A stretch of 64,000 bases of DNA from Sediminitomix flava (GCF_003149185.1 NZ_QGDO01000004.1:104976-168975); one strand, 5' to 3'; numbered from the stretch's first letter, positions 26,270 to 35,977 are shown. Translations and numbers: made by a program. Notes: a model not told the origin generated them from the letters alone.

Positions 26270-26653
26270 TTACTTCTTAGCTGCTTTAGGACGTTTAGCA
26301 CCGTATTTAGAACGACGCTGAGTTCTTCCTTCAACACCAGCAGTATCCAACGCACCACGAACGATGTGGTAACGAACCCCTGGTAAATCTTTTACTCTAC
26401 CACCACGGATAAGCACGATAGAGTGCTCTTGTAGGTTGTGACCTTCACCTGGGATGTAGGCATTCACCTCTTTACCGTTTGTCAACCTTACTCTGGCAAC
26501 TTTACGCATTGCTGAGTTTGGTTTCTTAGGAGTTGTTGTATATACACGAGTACATACACCTCTTCTTTGTGGGCACGAGTCCAAAGCCGGAGACTTAGAC
26601 TTGTATTCAATTTTCTTTCTACCCTTTCTTACTAATTGTTGAATAGTAGGCAT
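26270..26653 (-). CDS. rpsL: 30S ribosomal protein S12
   Basis: This 127-residue decoding-centre protein starts [14 protein letters not shown]. It has the [20 protein letters not shown] and [17 protein letters not shown] loops whose lysines determine streptomycin sensitivity. Both lysines are the wild-type residues. It is the first gene of the str operon and has a well-formed Bacteroidetes-type promoter about 45 bp upstream. Confidence 0.98.
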   Translation of the reverse strand: MPTIQQLVRKGRKKIEYKSKSPALDSCPQRRGVCTRVYTTTPKKPNSAMRKVARVRLTNGKEVNAYIPGEGHNLQEHSIVLIRGGRVKDLPGVRYHIVRGALDTAGVEGRTQRRSKYGAKRPKAAKK

Positions 26654-26695
26654 TTAACTAATTGTTTTTTATTACACTCAACTTTTTTCGAACTG

Positions 26696-26725
26696 CAAAG
26701 GTAAAAATTTTGTCTCTAATTACAA
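26696..26725 (-). promoter_or_regulatory. rpsL: Bacteroidetes-type promoter of the str operon
   Basis: Read on the minus strand, TTG (complement of 26723-26725), exactly 19 nt, then TACCTTTG (complement of 26696-26703). This is a perfect match to the TTG / TAnnTTTG consensus used by the housekeeping sigma factor of this phylum. It lies 43 bp before the rpsL start. Confidence 0.85.
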
Positions 26726-27155
26726 TATTTCCCCTAAATATTTTATTTCGAGCAAGTTAAGTTAACATTAAGATTTTCAACAACTAAGCTTACAACCTCC
26801 ATAAAACCCTCATACGGCCATTTTAGGGCACTCCAGTAAATTTTTCTTAATGTAGAGCCCTCAAAAACATTTTTGTTTCAATAACCTCACAAAAGTTACA
26901 TTTCACTCAGAACAACAGTAAAGTTTTTGAAAGAATTTCGTGAACAAGCAAGAAAACGGCTTTTATAAGCTCTGAAGTATCAAAAGACAGGATTGGATTA
27001 AAGTGAGAAAATTACACTAATCGTTAGCTAAAAAAATAAATATATAATATTTGAATAGGTACAAATCTGATTAAAATACAATTTTTACCTGAGAAATGAA
27101 AATGAAACTTTATTTTTTTAACACTTTTTAATAGTATATGTCGTTTTTATTCGCT
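26726..27155. other. Gene-free AT-rich region between rpsL and the glucosaminidase gene
   Basis: I find no gene, repeat or structured RNA here. It is a divergent promoter region with unusually long AT-rich stretches. Confidence 0.5.
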
Positions 27156-27163
27156 TAAATTTG
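27156..27163 (+). promoter_or_regulatory. Possible -7 element for the glucosaminidase gene
   Basis: TAAATTTG fits TAnnTTTG exactly and lies 68 bp before the start codon. No TTG is found at the right distance upstream, so the call is tentative. Confidence 0.4.
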
Positions 27164-27231
27164 CAAGCCTTTTATCTTACGTGGGTAAGTAAATCACTCT
27201 AACCCACTATGTTTAACCAAATTATCTAAAT

Positions 27232-27849
27232 ATGGAAGACAGGCAGACGCCCAATTTCAGTTTTCAGAAAATTTCAAGAATCACTTTAGTTACACTATTA
27301 TTACAAATTTCTACTATTCAATTAACAACAGAGGTGTTGGCTTCAGAAACACCAAAACCAATGAGTAAGCAAGAAGCCTATATACGCCAACTGTATTACA
27401 CTTTCGAACCAATATGTCTGAAATATGGCATAAACACCAAGGTAGCTATTTCACAGGCTATCATGGAGCAAGGTTGGGCTTTGAGAAGCGATTATAGAAT
27501 TTTTAATATCTATGCTTCTGCCAACCGTAAAGCAAGTAAGGTGGTATGGGACAATGGTGAAGCAAGATATCGCCGTTACCGTACTTATACATCTTTAGAC
27601 CAAGCAGTAGAAGATTACTGCAAGGTTTTAAACTCTTGGCCCGCATATACAGAGCATGGTCTTTTTGAGACTAAAAGCGCTATTAAGCAAATTGAGGCTA
27701 TCGTAAAGGGTGGGTATGCTACAAACCCTAATTACGAACAGCAAACCAAGAAAATATTGATGAAATACGTATCTCCTATTGTTGATTTAATTCGAAATGA
27801 GGAGGTATCAGGGCGCAGCAAAAAGCAATATGCAGCTGCTATTCGCTAA
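27232..27849 (+). CDS. Glucosaminidase-domain cell-wall hydrolase
   Basis: This 205-residue protein begins with a hydrophobic signal (residues 17-37). The glucosaminidase fold follows (FlgJ/LytD type): LKYGINTKVAISQAIMEQGWALRSDYRIFNIYASANRK holds the catalytic glutamate in the ISQAIMEQGW stretch. The later YRRYRTYTSLDQAVEDYCKVLNS and GGYATNPNYEQQTKKIL segments are typical of the C-terminal half. It cuts the N-acetylglucosaminyl bond in peptidoglycan, probably for wall remodelling. It is transcribed alone, away from the str operon, and ends at a shared terminator. Confidence 0.88.
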   Translation: MEDRQTPNFSFQKISRITLVTLLLQISTIQLTTEVLASETPKPMSKQEAYIRQLYYTFEPICLKYGINTKVAISQAIMEQGWALRSDYRIFNIYASANRKASKVVWDNGEARYRRYRTYTSLDQAVEDYCKVLNSWPAYTEHGLFETKSAIKQIEAIVKGGYATNPNYEQQTKKILMKYVSPIVDLIRNEEVSGRSKKQYAAAIR

Positions 27850-27873
27850 AGGATTCAACTTCTAAAACCATAA

Positions 27874-27903
27874 AAGGCGATCTCTGGGTAGAGATCGCCT
27901 TCT
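27874..27903. terminator. Bidirectional terminator between convergent genes
   Basis: AAGGCGATCTC (27874-27884) and GAGATCGCCTT (27891-27901) form a perfect 11-bp stem with a 6-nt loop. Confidence 0.92.
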
Positions 27904-27923
27904 TTATTTCTAATTCATTCTAT

Positions 27924-29099
27924 CTAAAGACTTTTTACAGCTTCGTCCAATTGCGCTAAAGCTTTTTCTACAACTGATTTAGGACATGCTAAGTTGATAC
28001 GCATAAATCCACTTCCCTCCTTACCGAAATCAGTACCCGAATTTAATCCTAATCCTGCTTTCTGTGTAAAGAACTTCACCAACTCTCTTTGTTCCATACC
28101 TAATTCTCTACAGTCTAACCAAACCAAATAGGTTGCATCTGGCTTCATAGCTTTTATTTGAGGGATATTTTGCGATAAATACCCTGTGAAGAAATTGATA
28201 TTCTGTTCTACATATTCATGCAATTGACTGAGCCATTCTTCTCCATGTTCATAAGCAGCAACTAAAGCCTCTGTTGCAAAGGTACTCCCAAAATTAAGGT
28301 GCATTGGTTTTGCTATGGAAAGATATTGTTCTCTCAACTTTGGATTTTCAATCACTAAATAAGAACAAGCAAGCCCTGCCAAATTGAATGTTTTACTAGG
28401 AGCCAAACAAGTAATCACTAAATCTTTTGCAGACTCAGTTATTGAAGCTAAAGGAATATGCTTTTCTCCCCACCAAACAAGATCTGCATGAATTTCATCG
28501 GAAATGATAACGACATTATGCTTTTGACAAAGTTCGAGAATTCGCTGCAACTCCTCTTTTCTCCATACCCGCCCACCTGGATTATGGGGATGACTTAATA
28601 ATAATAGCTTTACTCCACTTGAAAGCTTCTCACCCAATAAAGCGTAATTAAGTTCAAATCGATTGTTTTTGATCTCCATCGGGATATCAAAAACTTCTCT
28701 TCCTTGCTCTTCTACTACATGGTAAAAAGGTGGATAAACTGGGCTAAAAAAAGCAACCTTATCTCCTTTTTCGGTAAAAGCTTGAACTGCCATAGCCAAA
28801 GCAGGGACAACGCCCGGGCTAAAAATCATGTCTTTTTCAGAAACAGTCCAGTCAAAACGTTTTTTCAACCACGATGCTGCCGATTTGAAAAAATGAGTCT
28901 CTTTTTGAATGGTATATCCATAAATTGGATGCGCTACTCTTTGCTGAAGGGATTCCTCTACTTCTTTAGGTACTCTAAAATCCATATCAGCCACCCACAT
29001 CGGAATGACCTCCGAGTTTTGGAATAGCATTTCTCTCAAATCATATTTGACAGTTTTTGTATCTAATCTAGAGATGACTTCGTCGAAATTGTATTTCAT
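27924..29099 (-). CDS. patB: PatB/MalY family PLP enzyme (aminotransferase / C-S lyase)
   Basis: This 391-residue fold-type I PLP enzyme has a start (YNFDEVISRLDTKTVKYD) and PMWVADMDFRVPKEV typical of the MalY/PatB group. The cofactor region shows LLSHPHNPGGRVW and SDEIHADLVWW; the Schiff-base lysine is in APSKTFNLAGL near residue 235. Members cleave cystathionine or related C-S bonds and may also transaminate. The gene is single and faces the glucosaminidase gene. The family is firm; the physiological substrate is uncertain. Confidence 0.9.
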   Translation of the reverse strand: MKYNFDEVISRLDTKTVKYDLREMLFQNSEVIPMWVADMDFRVPKEVEESLQQRVAHPIYGYTIQKETHFFKSAASWLKKRFDWTVSEKDMIFSPGVVPALAMAVQAFTEKGDKVAFFSPVYPPFYHVVEEQGREVFDIPMEIKNNRFELNYALLGEKLSSGVKLLLLSHPHNPGGRVWRKEELQRILELCQKHNVVIISDEIHADLVWWGEKHIPLASITESAKDLVITCLAPSKTFNLAGLACSYLVIENPKLREQYLSIAKPMHLNFGSTFATEALVAAYEHGEEWLSQLHEYVEQNINFFTGYLSQNIPQIKAMKPDATYLVWLDCRELGMEQRELVKFFTQKAGLGLNSGTDFGKEGSGFMRINLACPKSVVEKALAQLDEAVKSL

Positions 29100-29241
29100 A
29101 AAAAGGGACTCAATTCTTCAAAAAACGATTTACTAAATAAAAATAATGAGATTGAGCTTTCATTCGAGTGAAAAAGTCAAAAAATAGCTTTTCCTTAAAA
29201 TGTTAATACATTCCTCTCCACTAAATCTTCTGAAGATATTA

Positions 29242-29460
29242 TCATTTTAAAGCATTTGCTTCTTTTAATTTTTGTTGAGCTTCTTCTTGTAAAGCTTTTA
29301 AACAACTAGCGCACAGACATTCATCATACTTCTCGCTCACGTACTCCATCTCTTCTTTTGTAAGTTGTACTGTGAAACACTGACATTGTGTGATGTTGCC
29401 TGCTTTACACTCAAATCCAGCACCACATCTGAGGCACTTTTTTGTTTCGTGAGAAGGCAT
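29242..29460 (-). CDS. Cysteine-rich CWC family small protein
   Basis: In this 72-residue protein, two zinc-ribbon-like halves are formed by KKCLRCGAGFECKAGNITQCQCF and DECLCASCLKAL. The spacing of cysteines matches the CWC family, whose function is unknown, although they are widespread in Bacteroidota and Proteobacteria. It probably binds one or two metal ions. It stands alone between the PatB-like enzyme and a glycosyltransferase. Confidence 0.8.
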   Translation of the reverse strand: MPSHETKKCLRCGAGFECKAGNITQCQCFTVQLTKEEMEYVSEKYDECLCASCLKALQEEAQQKLKEANALK

Positions 29461-29528
29461 AATTGTATTAGTTTATAGTTTATAGTTTATTACTACTTTT
29501 TCAACACTTCTCTATAATGACCTTGTTC

Positions 29529-30683
29529 CTATCCTAAAGATTCGACAACAGTTTCTTCGTATCCTACAAGACGCTTATACATCTGAGCTACATCTCTTGT
29601 CACTTGTTCTTTATGGAATCTTTGAACATACTGGTAACCTCTCAAAATCATATCTTCTCTCAAGCTATGGTCAGACATGATTTTTTCAATCCCTACTGCT
29701 ATTGTCTCAGGATAATTCGGGTCTACAAAATAGGCATTCGGACCTGCAGCTTCTGGTAAACATGAAAAATGAGAAGTGATGACAGGTGTTTTACTGAACA
29801 AGGCTTCAATAATAGGTATACCAAATCCTTCATATACTGAAGGATAAATAAAAATACTCGCACCCTGATATAAAGCTGGAAAATCGGCAAAAGCAATTTG
29901 CTCTTTGAACAACACCCACTTTTCCAGTTTATGCTTAGCTACAAAACTTTTTACTTTCTTTTTATATGATGTTCCACCCCCAACAACAACCAAAGGTACT
30001 CTTTGATCTTCTGGCATTTGTTTCAGAGCTTCAACCACTGATAGTAATTTCTTACGCTCAATCACTGAACCTACATACAACAAATACTCATTCGGAAGCG
30101 AATATTTATGCTTAACCTCTTCTATTTTTTCTTCACTCACTTGATAATAAAAGCTCTCATCACAGGTTTGATAGATCACCTCTATTTTATCTGGAGCGAT
30201 GTCAAAATACTTGACAATATCATATTTCGTATTCTCACTAATCGCAACTACTTTGTCAGCCTGCTGACAAGCACTTTTAAATTTGAGATTATAAATGATA
30301 TTATCTATCGGATTATACTGTCTAGGGTAAATCTTGAAAATAAGATCATGGATTGTCACCACACTCTTAACTCCAGATTTTTTAAGTCCTAAAGGAAGTT
30401 CATGACTTAGCCCATGAAAAATATCTATTCCATCTTCTACCAAATCATTAGTCATCCCTTTTGTTCGCCAATATGATTTAGAGCCACCTTCAGGAAGGTG
30501 AATTGGGTAATTCTCTAAAAAAGGCTTTGTACGCAGATTTTCTTGTACTCGTGGAGTATAAAGATGAAGTTCCATCTCATCACGATACATTTCATCTAGG
30601 TTTTCAACTAAAGTTCTACAATAGTTTCCTAGCCCCGTGTAATTATTAAACACCCTCTTGGCGTCAAATCCGACTTTCAACAT
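29529..30683 (-). CDS. Glycosyltransferase family 4
   Basis: This 384-residue GT-B enzyme has the acceptor domain start FDAKRVFNNYTGLGNYCRTL, where the conserved GLGNY turn is seen. The central linker is YLLYVGSVIERKKLLSVVEAL, and the donor site IFIYPSVYEGFGIPIIEALFSKTPVITS carries the E-x7-E pair. This is the mannosyl- or glucosyltransferase type used for surface glycans. It is about 70 bp from the DUF1573 gene upstream. The acceptor is unknown. Confidence 0.92.
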   Translation of the reverse strand: MLKVGFDAKRVFNNYTGLGNYCRTLVENLDEMYRDEMELHLYTPRVQENLRTKPFLENYPIHLPEGGSKSYWRTKGMTNDLVEDGIDIFHGLSHELPLGLKKSGVKSVVTIHDLIFKIYPRQYNPIDNIIYNLKFKSACQQADKVVAISENTKYDIVKYFDIAPDKIEVIYQTCDESFYYQVSEEKIEEVKHKYSLPNEYLLYVGSVIERKKLLSVVEALKQMPEDQRVPLVVVGGGTSYKKKVKSFVAKHKLEKWVLFKEQIAFADFPALYQGASIFIYPSVYEGFGIPIIEALFSKTPVITSHFSCLPEAAGPNAYFVDPNYPETIAVGIEKIMSDHSLREDMILRGYQYVQRFHKEQVTRDVAQMYKRLVGYEETVVESLG

Positions 30684-30751
30684 ATCACGAAAAAGTATAA
30701 CGGTTAGATTAGATTTGGATAATTTAGATAATTGATTGATTGGTATAAAAG

Positions 30752-31825
30752 TTACTGTAAATCAGCTTTGATCTCAATCACTTTTTCTGGTGCTTCAGGA
30801 TCGTTACTCACAATAGTGATTCTACGTACTTGTTGACCTGTTTGATCTTGATCCCAGAATTTGACATTGATATTAATACTGCTGTATGGTGCAATTTCTT
30901 TTTGTTCTAAAGAAACAACCTCACAGCCTCTCCCTGCTTTCACTTGTTCTATCACCAATGGAAGTTCGCCTGTATTCATCACTCTGATGCTTACAAGATA
31001 ATAGTCTACTACTTTGATTTTCCCTAAGTCAACTTCATCATTAAAGACACTGATCTTAGGACTTGAAGCTTTGTCTCCTACGTCTTCAGATCTATATTTT
31101 GTAAGATTAAATGAAAGAGGTAACACAAACTCTCCTCCATCTTCCAAATTTGTATAGAAATGTAATGAATCTTCTTTTGCACCTAATTCAGGAACCAACT
31201 CTGGTTGCAAGAATATATCCATTGTCGACTTTGAATGAGGTGGTAGTTTAGTTTCGTCAAGTACAACCTTTATATACTTTGGTGTCTTTGGTTGTTTGAT
31301 AAACTTAAGTGTGTCTTTCTGACTGTTATAAAATTCCACTGTTTTCTTCAGAAGACCTTTATCTGAAACTGAACCTAATCGAACTTTTTTCGACTTAAAT
31401 CTCAGCGGACCTATTTCATATGGGTATTGTACTTTTTCAGACATGTTTGTAGGCTCTATAAAACCTTTTAACATCAGCTCTGAGCTCGCACTTTGTCCTT
31501 TATATTTTACCTTAAAGCTTTTCTCAAATCCTCCAGCTTTGTAAGGGATGTAAGCAACTGTAATAACAGATGAAGTTCCTTTCGATAATTTTTCTTTCGA
31601 ATAATAGATACCTAAACAAGAGCAATCTGCCGTAATTGTATCTATCTGTAGTCCTTCTTGAACTACTTCAAATTCAAATTTATGCTCTAACTTCTCTTGC
31701 CCCGCTGGAATTCGTCCGAAATCAAACTCAGTCTCTTTAAATTGTACTAAAGATGATTGGGCCAATAAACTCCCCGAAAATCCGAATAATGAAATAAATA
31801 CTAACAGGTTAAACTTTTCTCTCAT
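30752..31825 (-). CDS. DUF1573 domain protein, exported
   Basis: This 357-residue protein has a signal peptide (residues 1-23, ending SLLAQ) followed by several immunoglobulin-like beta domains. The first shows the DUF1573 hallmark: EFDFGRIPAGQEKLEHKFEFEV, then TADCSCLGIYYSKEKLSKGTSSVITVAYIP with the CSC motif. A later domain repeats the pattern around DLGKIKVVDYYLVSIRVMNTG. DUF1573 proteins are very common in this phylum and probably lie in the periplasm, but their role is unknown. It is upstream of a glycosyltransferase. Confidence 0.85.
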   Translation of the reverse strand: MREKFNLLVFISLFGFSGSLLAQSSLVQFKETEFDFGRIPAGQEKLEHKFEFEVVQEGLQIDTITADCSCLGIYYSKEKLSKGTSSVITVAYIPYKAGGFEKSFKVKYKGQSASSELMLKGFIEPTNMSEKVQYPYEIGPLRFKSKKVRLGSVSDKGLLKKTVEFYNSQKDTLKFIKQPKTPKYIKVVLDETKLPPHSKSTMDIFLQPELVPELGAKEDSLHFYTNLEDGGEFVLPLSFNLTKYRSEDVGDKASSPKISVFNDEVDLGKIKVVDYYLVSIRVMNTGELPLVIEQVKAGRGCEVVSLEQKEIAPYSSININVKFWDQDQTGQQVRRITIVSNDPEAPEKVIEIKADLQ

Positions 31826-32105
31826 AAGTCAAAATCAATGTGGACTCCTCTGAAACATAGTGGTCTTGCTAAATAGCAAAAAAGACTTGGTATTCCCTAA
31901 TCTTATTGGACTACAGTCTAGACCAACTTAACGATCATCCTAGAATACAAATATACACAAGCTTACTTTTTTATCTCTTTTCCACCCTGTCTTATTCTAA
32001 GTTTTTAAAGAAACTTCAGAATCCTTTAGCAAAAAAAGGATAGAAATAGTGCCACTCCAAAAAAAATATTAACAGCTAATATGCCATTTAAAAGAGGCAA
32101 ATTTA

Positions 32106-32113
32106 TAATTTTG
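32106..32113 (+). promoter_or_regulatory. rnpB: -7 promoter element of RNase P RNA
   Basis: TAATTTTG fits TAnnTTTG exactly and ends 4 nt before the first paired base of the RNA, the distance expected for a start site. The -33 element is not clear. Confidence 0.65.
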
Positions 32114-32117
32114 TGAG

Positions 32118-32517
32118 TTGAGCAGGGTGTCTTATCGCTTCAGAGTCTAACTCTGAAGAGGAAAGTCCGAGCAGCAGAGAGCACCGTACTTCCTAACAGG
32201 AAGGCATTCTATCTTTGTAGAGTGACAGAAAGTGCCACAGAAAATATACCGCCTCTTTCGAGGGGTAAGGGTGAAAAGGTGAGGTAAGAGCTCACCGCTT
32301 CTTCGGTGACGCAGAAGGCATGGTAAACCTTACGGGCTGAAAAACCAAATAGGTTCCGTTACATACCTACGGGTAGTGCAAAGTCGCTCGCTTTGTTTCT
32401 TTCTTCGGAAAGTGGGCGGAATGGGTAGGTTGATTGATCTACAAGGCAACTTGTAGCCTAGATAAATGATAAGAACTGAATCTTTCAGGACAGAACTCGG
32501 CTTATAGTCCTGCTCAA
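32118..32517 (+). ncRNA. rnpB: RNase P RNA (catalytic subunit, type A)
   Basis: This 400-nt RNA matures the 5' ends of tRNAs. The terminal helix P1 is visible as TTGAGCAGG at the 5' end pairing with CCTGCTCAA at 32509-32517. The universal block GAGGAAAGTCCGAGC lies just inside it (32157-32171). Further conserved parts include the ACAGAAA region (about 32225) and the 3' segment ending in a GGCTTATAG-like block. A T-run follows P1 and probably ends transcription. Confidence 0.96.
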
Positions 32518-32640
32518 TTTTTTATTTAATAGTCTTTAATGATTTTCACAATCCTAACTTTTTGTAAGTTTGTGTTTACAGGACTACTATTTTAATTAAT
32601 CAGGAAATTATCCCAAGCACTCTACAATCCTTAAAAAACC

Positions 32641-33792
32641 ATGGCAAAAATCCTTATCATTGATGACGAGAAAAGCATCCGCTATACACTCAGAGAAATT
32701 CTAGAATTTGAAGGTTATAAAGTAGAAGAAGCCAAAGATGGCGAAGAAGGTCTTGAGAAATTAGCCCTTAATGACTTCGACATTTGTTTGAGTGACGTAA
32801 AGATGCCAAAAATGGACGGACTTACGGTTCTCGAAAAAGCAATGGGACTGGGTAAGAATACAGAATTCATTATGATTTCTGCTCATGCCAATATTGACAT
32901 GGCTGTAGAAGCTACCAAAAAAGGGGCTTATGATTTTATCCAAAAGCCTGTAGAGTTAAATCGATTGCTTCTTGCAGTACGAAATGCTTTGGATAAATCT
33001 AAATTGGTTAAGAAAACAAAAGTACTGACTAAGAAAGTAAAACTTCAGAATGAGATTGTAGGCGAGTCTGAACCTATTATCAAACTGAAAGAAACGATAG
33101 ATAAAGTTGCACCTACAGAAGCTCGTGTTTTGATTACGGGTGCAAATGGTTCGGGTAAAGAACTTGTAGCACAATGGATTCATGCCAAAAGTAACCGTAA
33201 TAAAAAACCTCTTGTTGAAGTAAACTGTGCTGCCATTCCTTCTGAATTGATTGAAAGTGAACTTTTCGGACATGAAAAAGGAGCTTTTACTTCAGCTGTA
33301 AAACAGCGTGTAGGTAAGTTTGAGCAAGCAGACGGAGGTACACTTTTCTTGGATGAGATTGGAGACATGAGTCTTTCAGCTCAAGCTAAAGTATTGAGAG
33401 CTTTACAAGAAAAGAAGATTACTCGTGTAGGTGGCGATAAAGAATTGACGGTAAATGTTCGTGTTCTAGCGGCAACGAACAAAGACCTTAAAAAAATGAT
33501 TGAAGACGGAGAATTCCGTGAAGACCTTTACCATCGTTTGAGTGTAATCTTAATGAAAGTTCCTCCATTGAAGGAGCGTAAAGATGATATTCCATTATTA
33601 GTTGATAAATTCTTGGACGATATCGCACAAGAATATGGCGAAACGAAAAAGGATATTGACGATGTAGCTGTCAGAAAACTAATGGAACCAGAGTGGTCTG
33701 GAAATATCCGTGAACTTCGTAATGTCGTAGAGCGTCTGACGATTATGTCGAACGAATGCATTACAGCGCAAGACGTAGAAATGCACCTCTAA
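32641..33792 (+). CDS. NtrC-family response regulator (REC-AAA+) without DNA-binding domain
   Basis: In this 383-residue protein, residues 1-120 are a receiver domain with phospho-acceptor Asp52 (LSDVKMP) and Lys102. Residues 137-365 are a sigma-54 activator AAA+ domain: Walker A GANGSGKE (167-174), Walker B GTLFLDEIGD (233-242) and arginine finger FREDLYHRL (292-300). The loop that touches sigma-54 normally reads GAFTGA but here is GAFTSA (214-219). The C-terminal Fis-type helix-turn-helix is absent; the protein ends right after the lid. It may act without DNA binding or on another partner. No histidine kinase is adjacent. Confidence 0.9.
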   Translation: MAKILIIDDEKSIRYTLREILEFEGYKVEEAKDGEEGLEKLALNDFDICLSDVKMPKMDGLTVLEKAMGLGKNTEFIMISAHANIDMAVEATKKGAYDFIQKPVELNRLLLAVRNALDKSKLVKKTKVLTKKVKLQNEIVGESEPIIKLKETIDKVAPTEARVLITGANGSGKELVAQWIHAKSNRNKKPLVEVNCAAIPSELIESELFGHEKGAFTSAVKQRVGKFEQADGGTLFLDEIGDMSLSAQAKVLRALQEKKITRVGGDKELTVNVRVLAATNKDLKKMIEDGEFREDLYHRLSVILMKVPPLKERKDDIPLLVDKFLDDIAQEYGETKKDIDDVAVRKLMEPEWSGNIRELRNVVERLTIMSNECITAQDVEMHL

Positions 33793-33810
33793 GAGGTCAA
33801 AATATAGAAT

Positions 33811-33844
33811 AAAAAAGGCAAGTCAATCGTGACTTGCCTTTTTT
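33811..33844 (+). terminator. Terminator after the response regulator
   Basis: AAAAAAGGCAAGTCA and TGACTTGCCTTTTTT form a perfect 15-bp stem with an ATCG loop. Confidence 0.92.
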
Positions 33845-33996
33845 GTTTTTTAAACTCTATTAACCTCAAATACATCATCCTCCCCCTCTCCAATTTTATT
33901 TCATTAGAATTATCAATAATTTTGAAGTCGAAGCTTTTGTTCAATAGAATAAAGGCTCATTGCAATTAACTTTACGTTTCAGATTAAAAGACCAAT

Positions 33997-34776
33997 ATGA
34001 ACAAGATTGATAAACTGTTCGAATCAAAGAAGAAAGGCGTTCTGAACGTCTATTTTACTGCTGGATATCCAAATTTAGATGATACCGTAAGTGTATTGGA
34101 AAGTTTGCAAGAAGCTGGTGCCGATATGATTGAGATCGGGATGCCATATTCTGATCCAGTAGCCGATGGACCTACAATCCAAGCAAGTAATGACAAGGCA
34201 TTAGCCAACGGAATGACTATTCCAAAACTTTTGGAACAATTGAAAGGCTTCCGCGAAAGAGTTCACATTCCTGTAGTGATGATGGGTTACGTCAATCCTG
34301 TAATGCAATACGGAATAGAGCGTTTCTGTGCGGCTTGTGAAGAGCTTGGCATCGATGGTCTAATTTTGCCTGATCTACCAATGCAAGTTTACAGAGATGA
34401 GTATAAAGATTTGATGGAGTCTCATAAGCTTCACAATATCTTCCTTATTACTCCTCAAACAACCAATGAGCGTATCAAAGAAATTGATGAAAACTCATCT
34501 GGTTTTATCTATGTAGTTTCTGATGCGAGTATCACAGGTGCGAAGAAAGGAATCAGCGAAGAGCAAATTTCTTATTTCAAACGTTTGAATGATATGAAAT
34601 TGGAACAACCAACACTTATTGGTTTTGGTATCTCAGATCATGAAACATTCTCTACAGCTTGCGAATATGCCAATGGTGCAATCATCGGTAGCGCATTTAT
34701 CAAGGCATTATCACAAGAAGGAGAAATCAAGACAAATACAAGTAATTTTGTAACAGGAGTCTTGAAGGGAGAGTAA
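33997..34776 (+). CDS. trpA: Tryptophan synthase alpha chain
   Basis: This 259-residue TIM-barrel enzyme releases indole from indole-3-glycerol phosphate and passes it to TrpB. The catalytic pair is Glu46 (DMIEIGMPYSDP) and Asp57 (ADGPTIQAS). The loop GFIYVVSDASITGAKKG and the phosphate-binding GFGISDHE and GSAFIKAL segments are normal. trpB and the other trp genes are not beside it; the next gene, 22 bp downstream, is a methyltransferase, with which it probably shares a transcript. Confidence 0.96.
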   Translation: MNKIDKLFESKKKGVLNVYFTAGYPNLDDTVSVLESLQEAGADMIEIGMPYSDPVADGPTIQASNDKALANGMTIPKLLEQLKGFRERVHIPVVMMGYVNPVMQYGIERFCAACEELGIDGLILPDLPMQVYRDEYKDLMESHKLHNIFLITPQTTNERIKEIDENSSGFIYVVSDASITGAKKGISEEQISYFKRLNDMKLEQPTLIGFGISDHETFSTACEYANGAIIGSAFIKALSQEGEIKTNTSNFVTGVLKGE

Positions 34777-34798
34777 AAGAATTTTAGAAAAAAGAAAT

Positions 34799-35977
34799 AT
34801 GCAGTTGAATCACGAGGAGAAAGATTTTATCCGTCAAAATATCGGAGCAGACGCTAGTCAATTGATGCTTCAATCCAAAAAGTACCCTGACCTGGATATG
34901 AAGATGTTAGTCAATCAGATTGTTTGTCGTCAGAAACTAAAAGATAAACTTCCTTCGTGGTTCAACAACGATGACTTGATATTTTCAAGCCCACTTTCTT
35001 CAGAGCAATGCTCATCTGAACAAGCCGCAGCTTACAAAGCTTCTCTTTTTGAAGGAAAAACATTTGCTGACCTCACAGGAGGACTCGGAGTAGACAGTTG
35101 CTTTTTGAGCAAACACTTTGAAAAAGGCTATTACGTTGAGCTTTCAGAAGAGCTTGCACAAACATCGCTACAGAACTTTGACGCACTGAATGTTCAGAAT
35201 CTTGAAGTAAAAAATAGCAGTGCTGAAGATTTTCTAGCCGAAATTTCTACACCTCTTGATATCATCTATCTCGATCCTGATCGCAGAGATGAAGCCAATC
35301 GAAAACTTGTCGCTTTTGAAGATTGTTCACCCGACCTTTTAGGCATCAAAACTGACTTGCTTTCAAAAGCAAAAACGGTAGTCGTAAAGGCATCTCCAAT
35401 GCTAGATATTAAAGCCTCCTTACGTCAGTTGCCTGAAACTATTGCCTTGTATGTTATTGCTATCAAAAATGAGTGCAAAGAATTATTATTCTGCATGAAG
35501 GAAGGCTTTGAGGGTGAAGCTGAAATTCGATGTGTAAATTTAATCGGAGATAAAGAAGAGATTTTTACTTTTGATTATCTGAAAGAACAAGAAAATCCAA
35601 TTACATTCACCTCTGAATTAAAACAATACCTTTACGAACCCAATACTGCCATACTGAAAGGCGGAGGCTACAGAAGCGTTGCAATGAAGTTTGGATTAGA
35701 GAAGTTGCACCCGAACTCGCACCTTTATACTTCAGATCAATTCATTGAAGATTTTCAAGGGCGATCTTTTAAAATAGAAAGTCATTTTGCCTTGAATAAG
35801 AAAGAAATCAAGAAGCAACTGAAAGATAAAAAAGCATCGATCACTGTTCGTAACTTCCCAATGTCTGTGGCTGATATCCGTAAGAAAACAGGACTCTCAG
35901 AAGGAGGAGATTATTATCTTTTTGCAACGACTCTCAATGATGAAAAGAAAACATTGATCAAGTGTAGCAGAGTTTAG
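34799..35977 (+). CDS. Class I SAM methyltransferase with THUMP-like domain
   Basis: This 392-residue protein has a helical N-terminus (about residues 1-85) and then a Rossmann core: FADLTGGLGVDSCFLSKHFEKGYYVELSEEL carries the SAM-binding loop, SAEDFL the motif III acid, and IIYLDPDRRDEANRKL the DPxR catalytic-type motif. The C-terminal region with the SKLF-like fold is a THUMP-like domain. The family is widespread in Bacteroidota and is thought to act on RNA, but no target is proven. It follows trpA closely and ends at a strong terminator. Confidence 0.82.
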   Translation: MQLNHEEKDFIRQNIGADASQLMLQSKKYPDLDMKMLVNQIVCRQKLKDKLPSWFNNDDLIFSSPLSSEQCSSEQAAAYKASLFEGKTFADLTGGLGVDSCFLSKHFEKGYYVELSEELAQTSLQNFDALNVQNLEVKNSSAEDFLAEISTPLDIIYLDPDRRDEANRKLVAFEDCSPDLLGIKTDLLSKAKTVVVKASPMLDIKASLRQLPETIALYVIAIKNECKELLFCMKEGFEGEAEIRCVNLIGDKEEIFTFDYLKEQENPITFTSELKQYLYEPNTAILKGGGYRSVAMKFGLEKLHPNSHLYTSDQFIEDFQGRSFKIESHFALNKKEIKKQLKDKKASITVRNFPMSVADIRKKTGLSEGGDYYLFATTLNDEKKTLIKCSRV

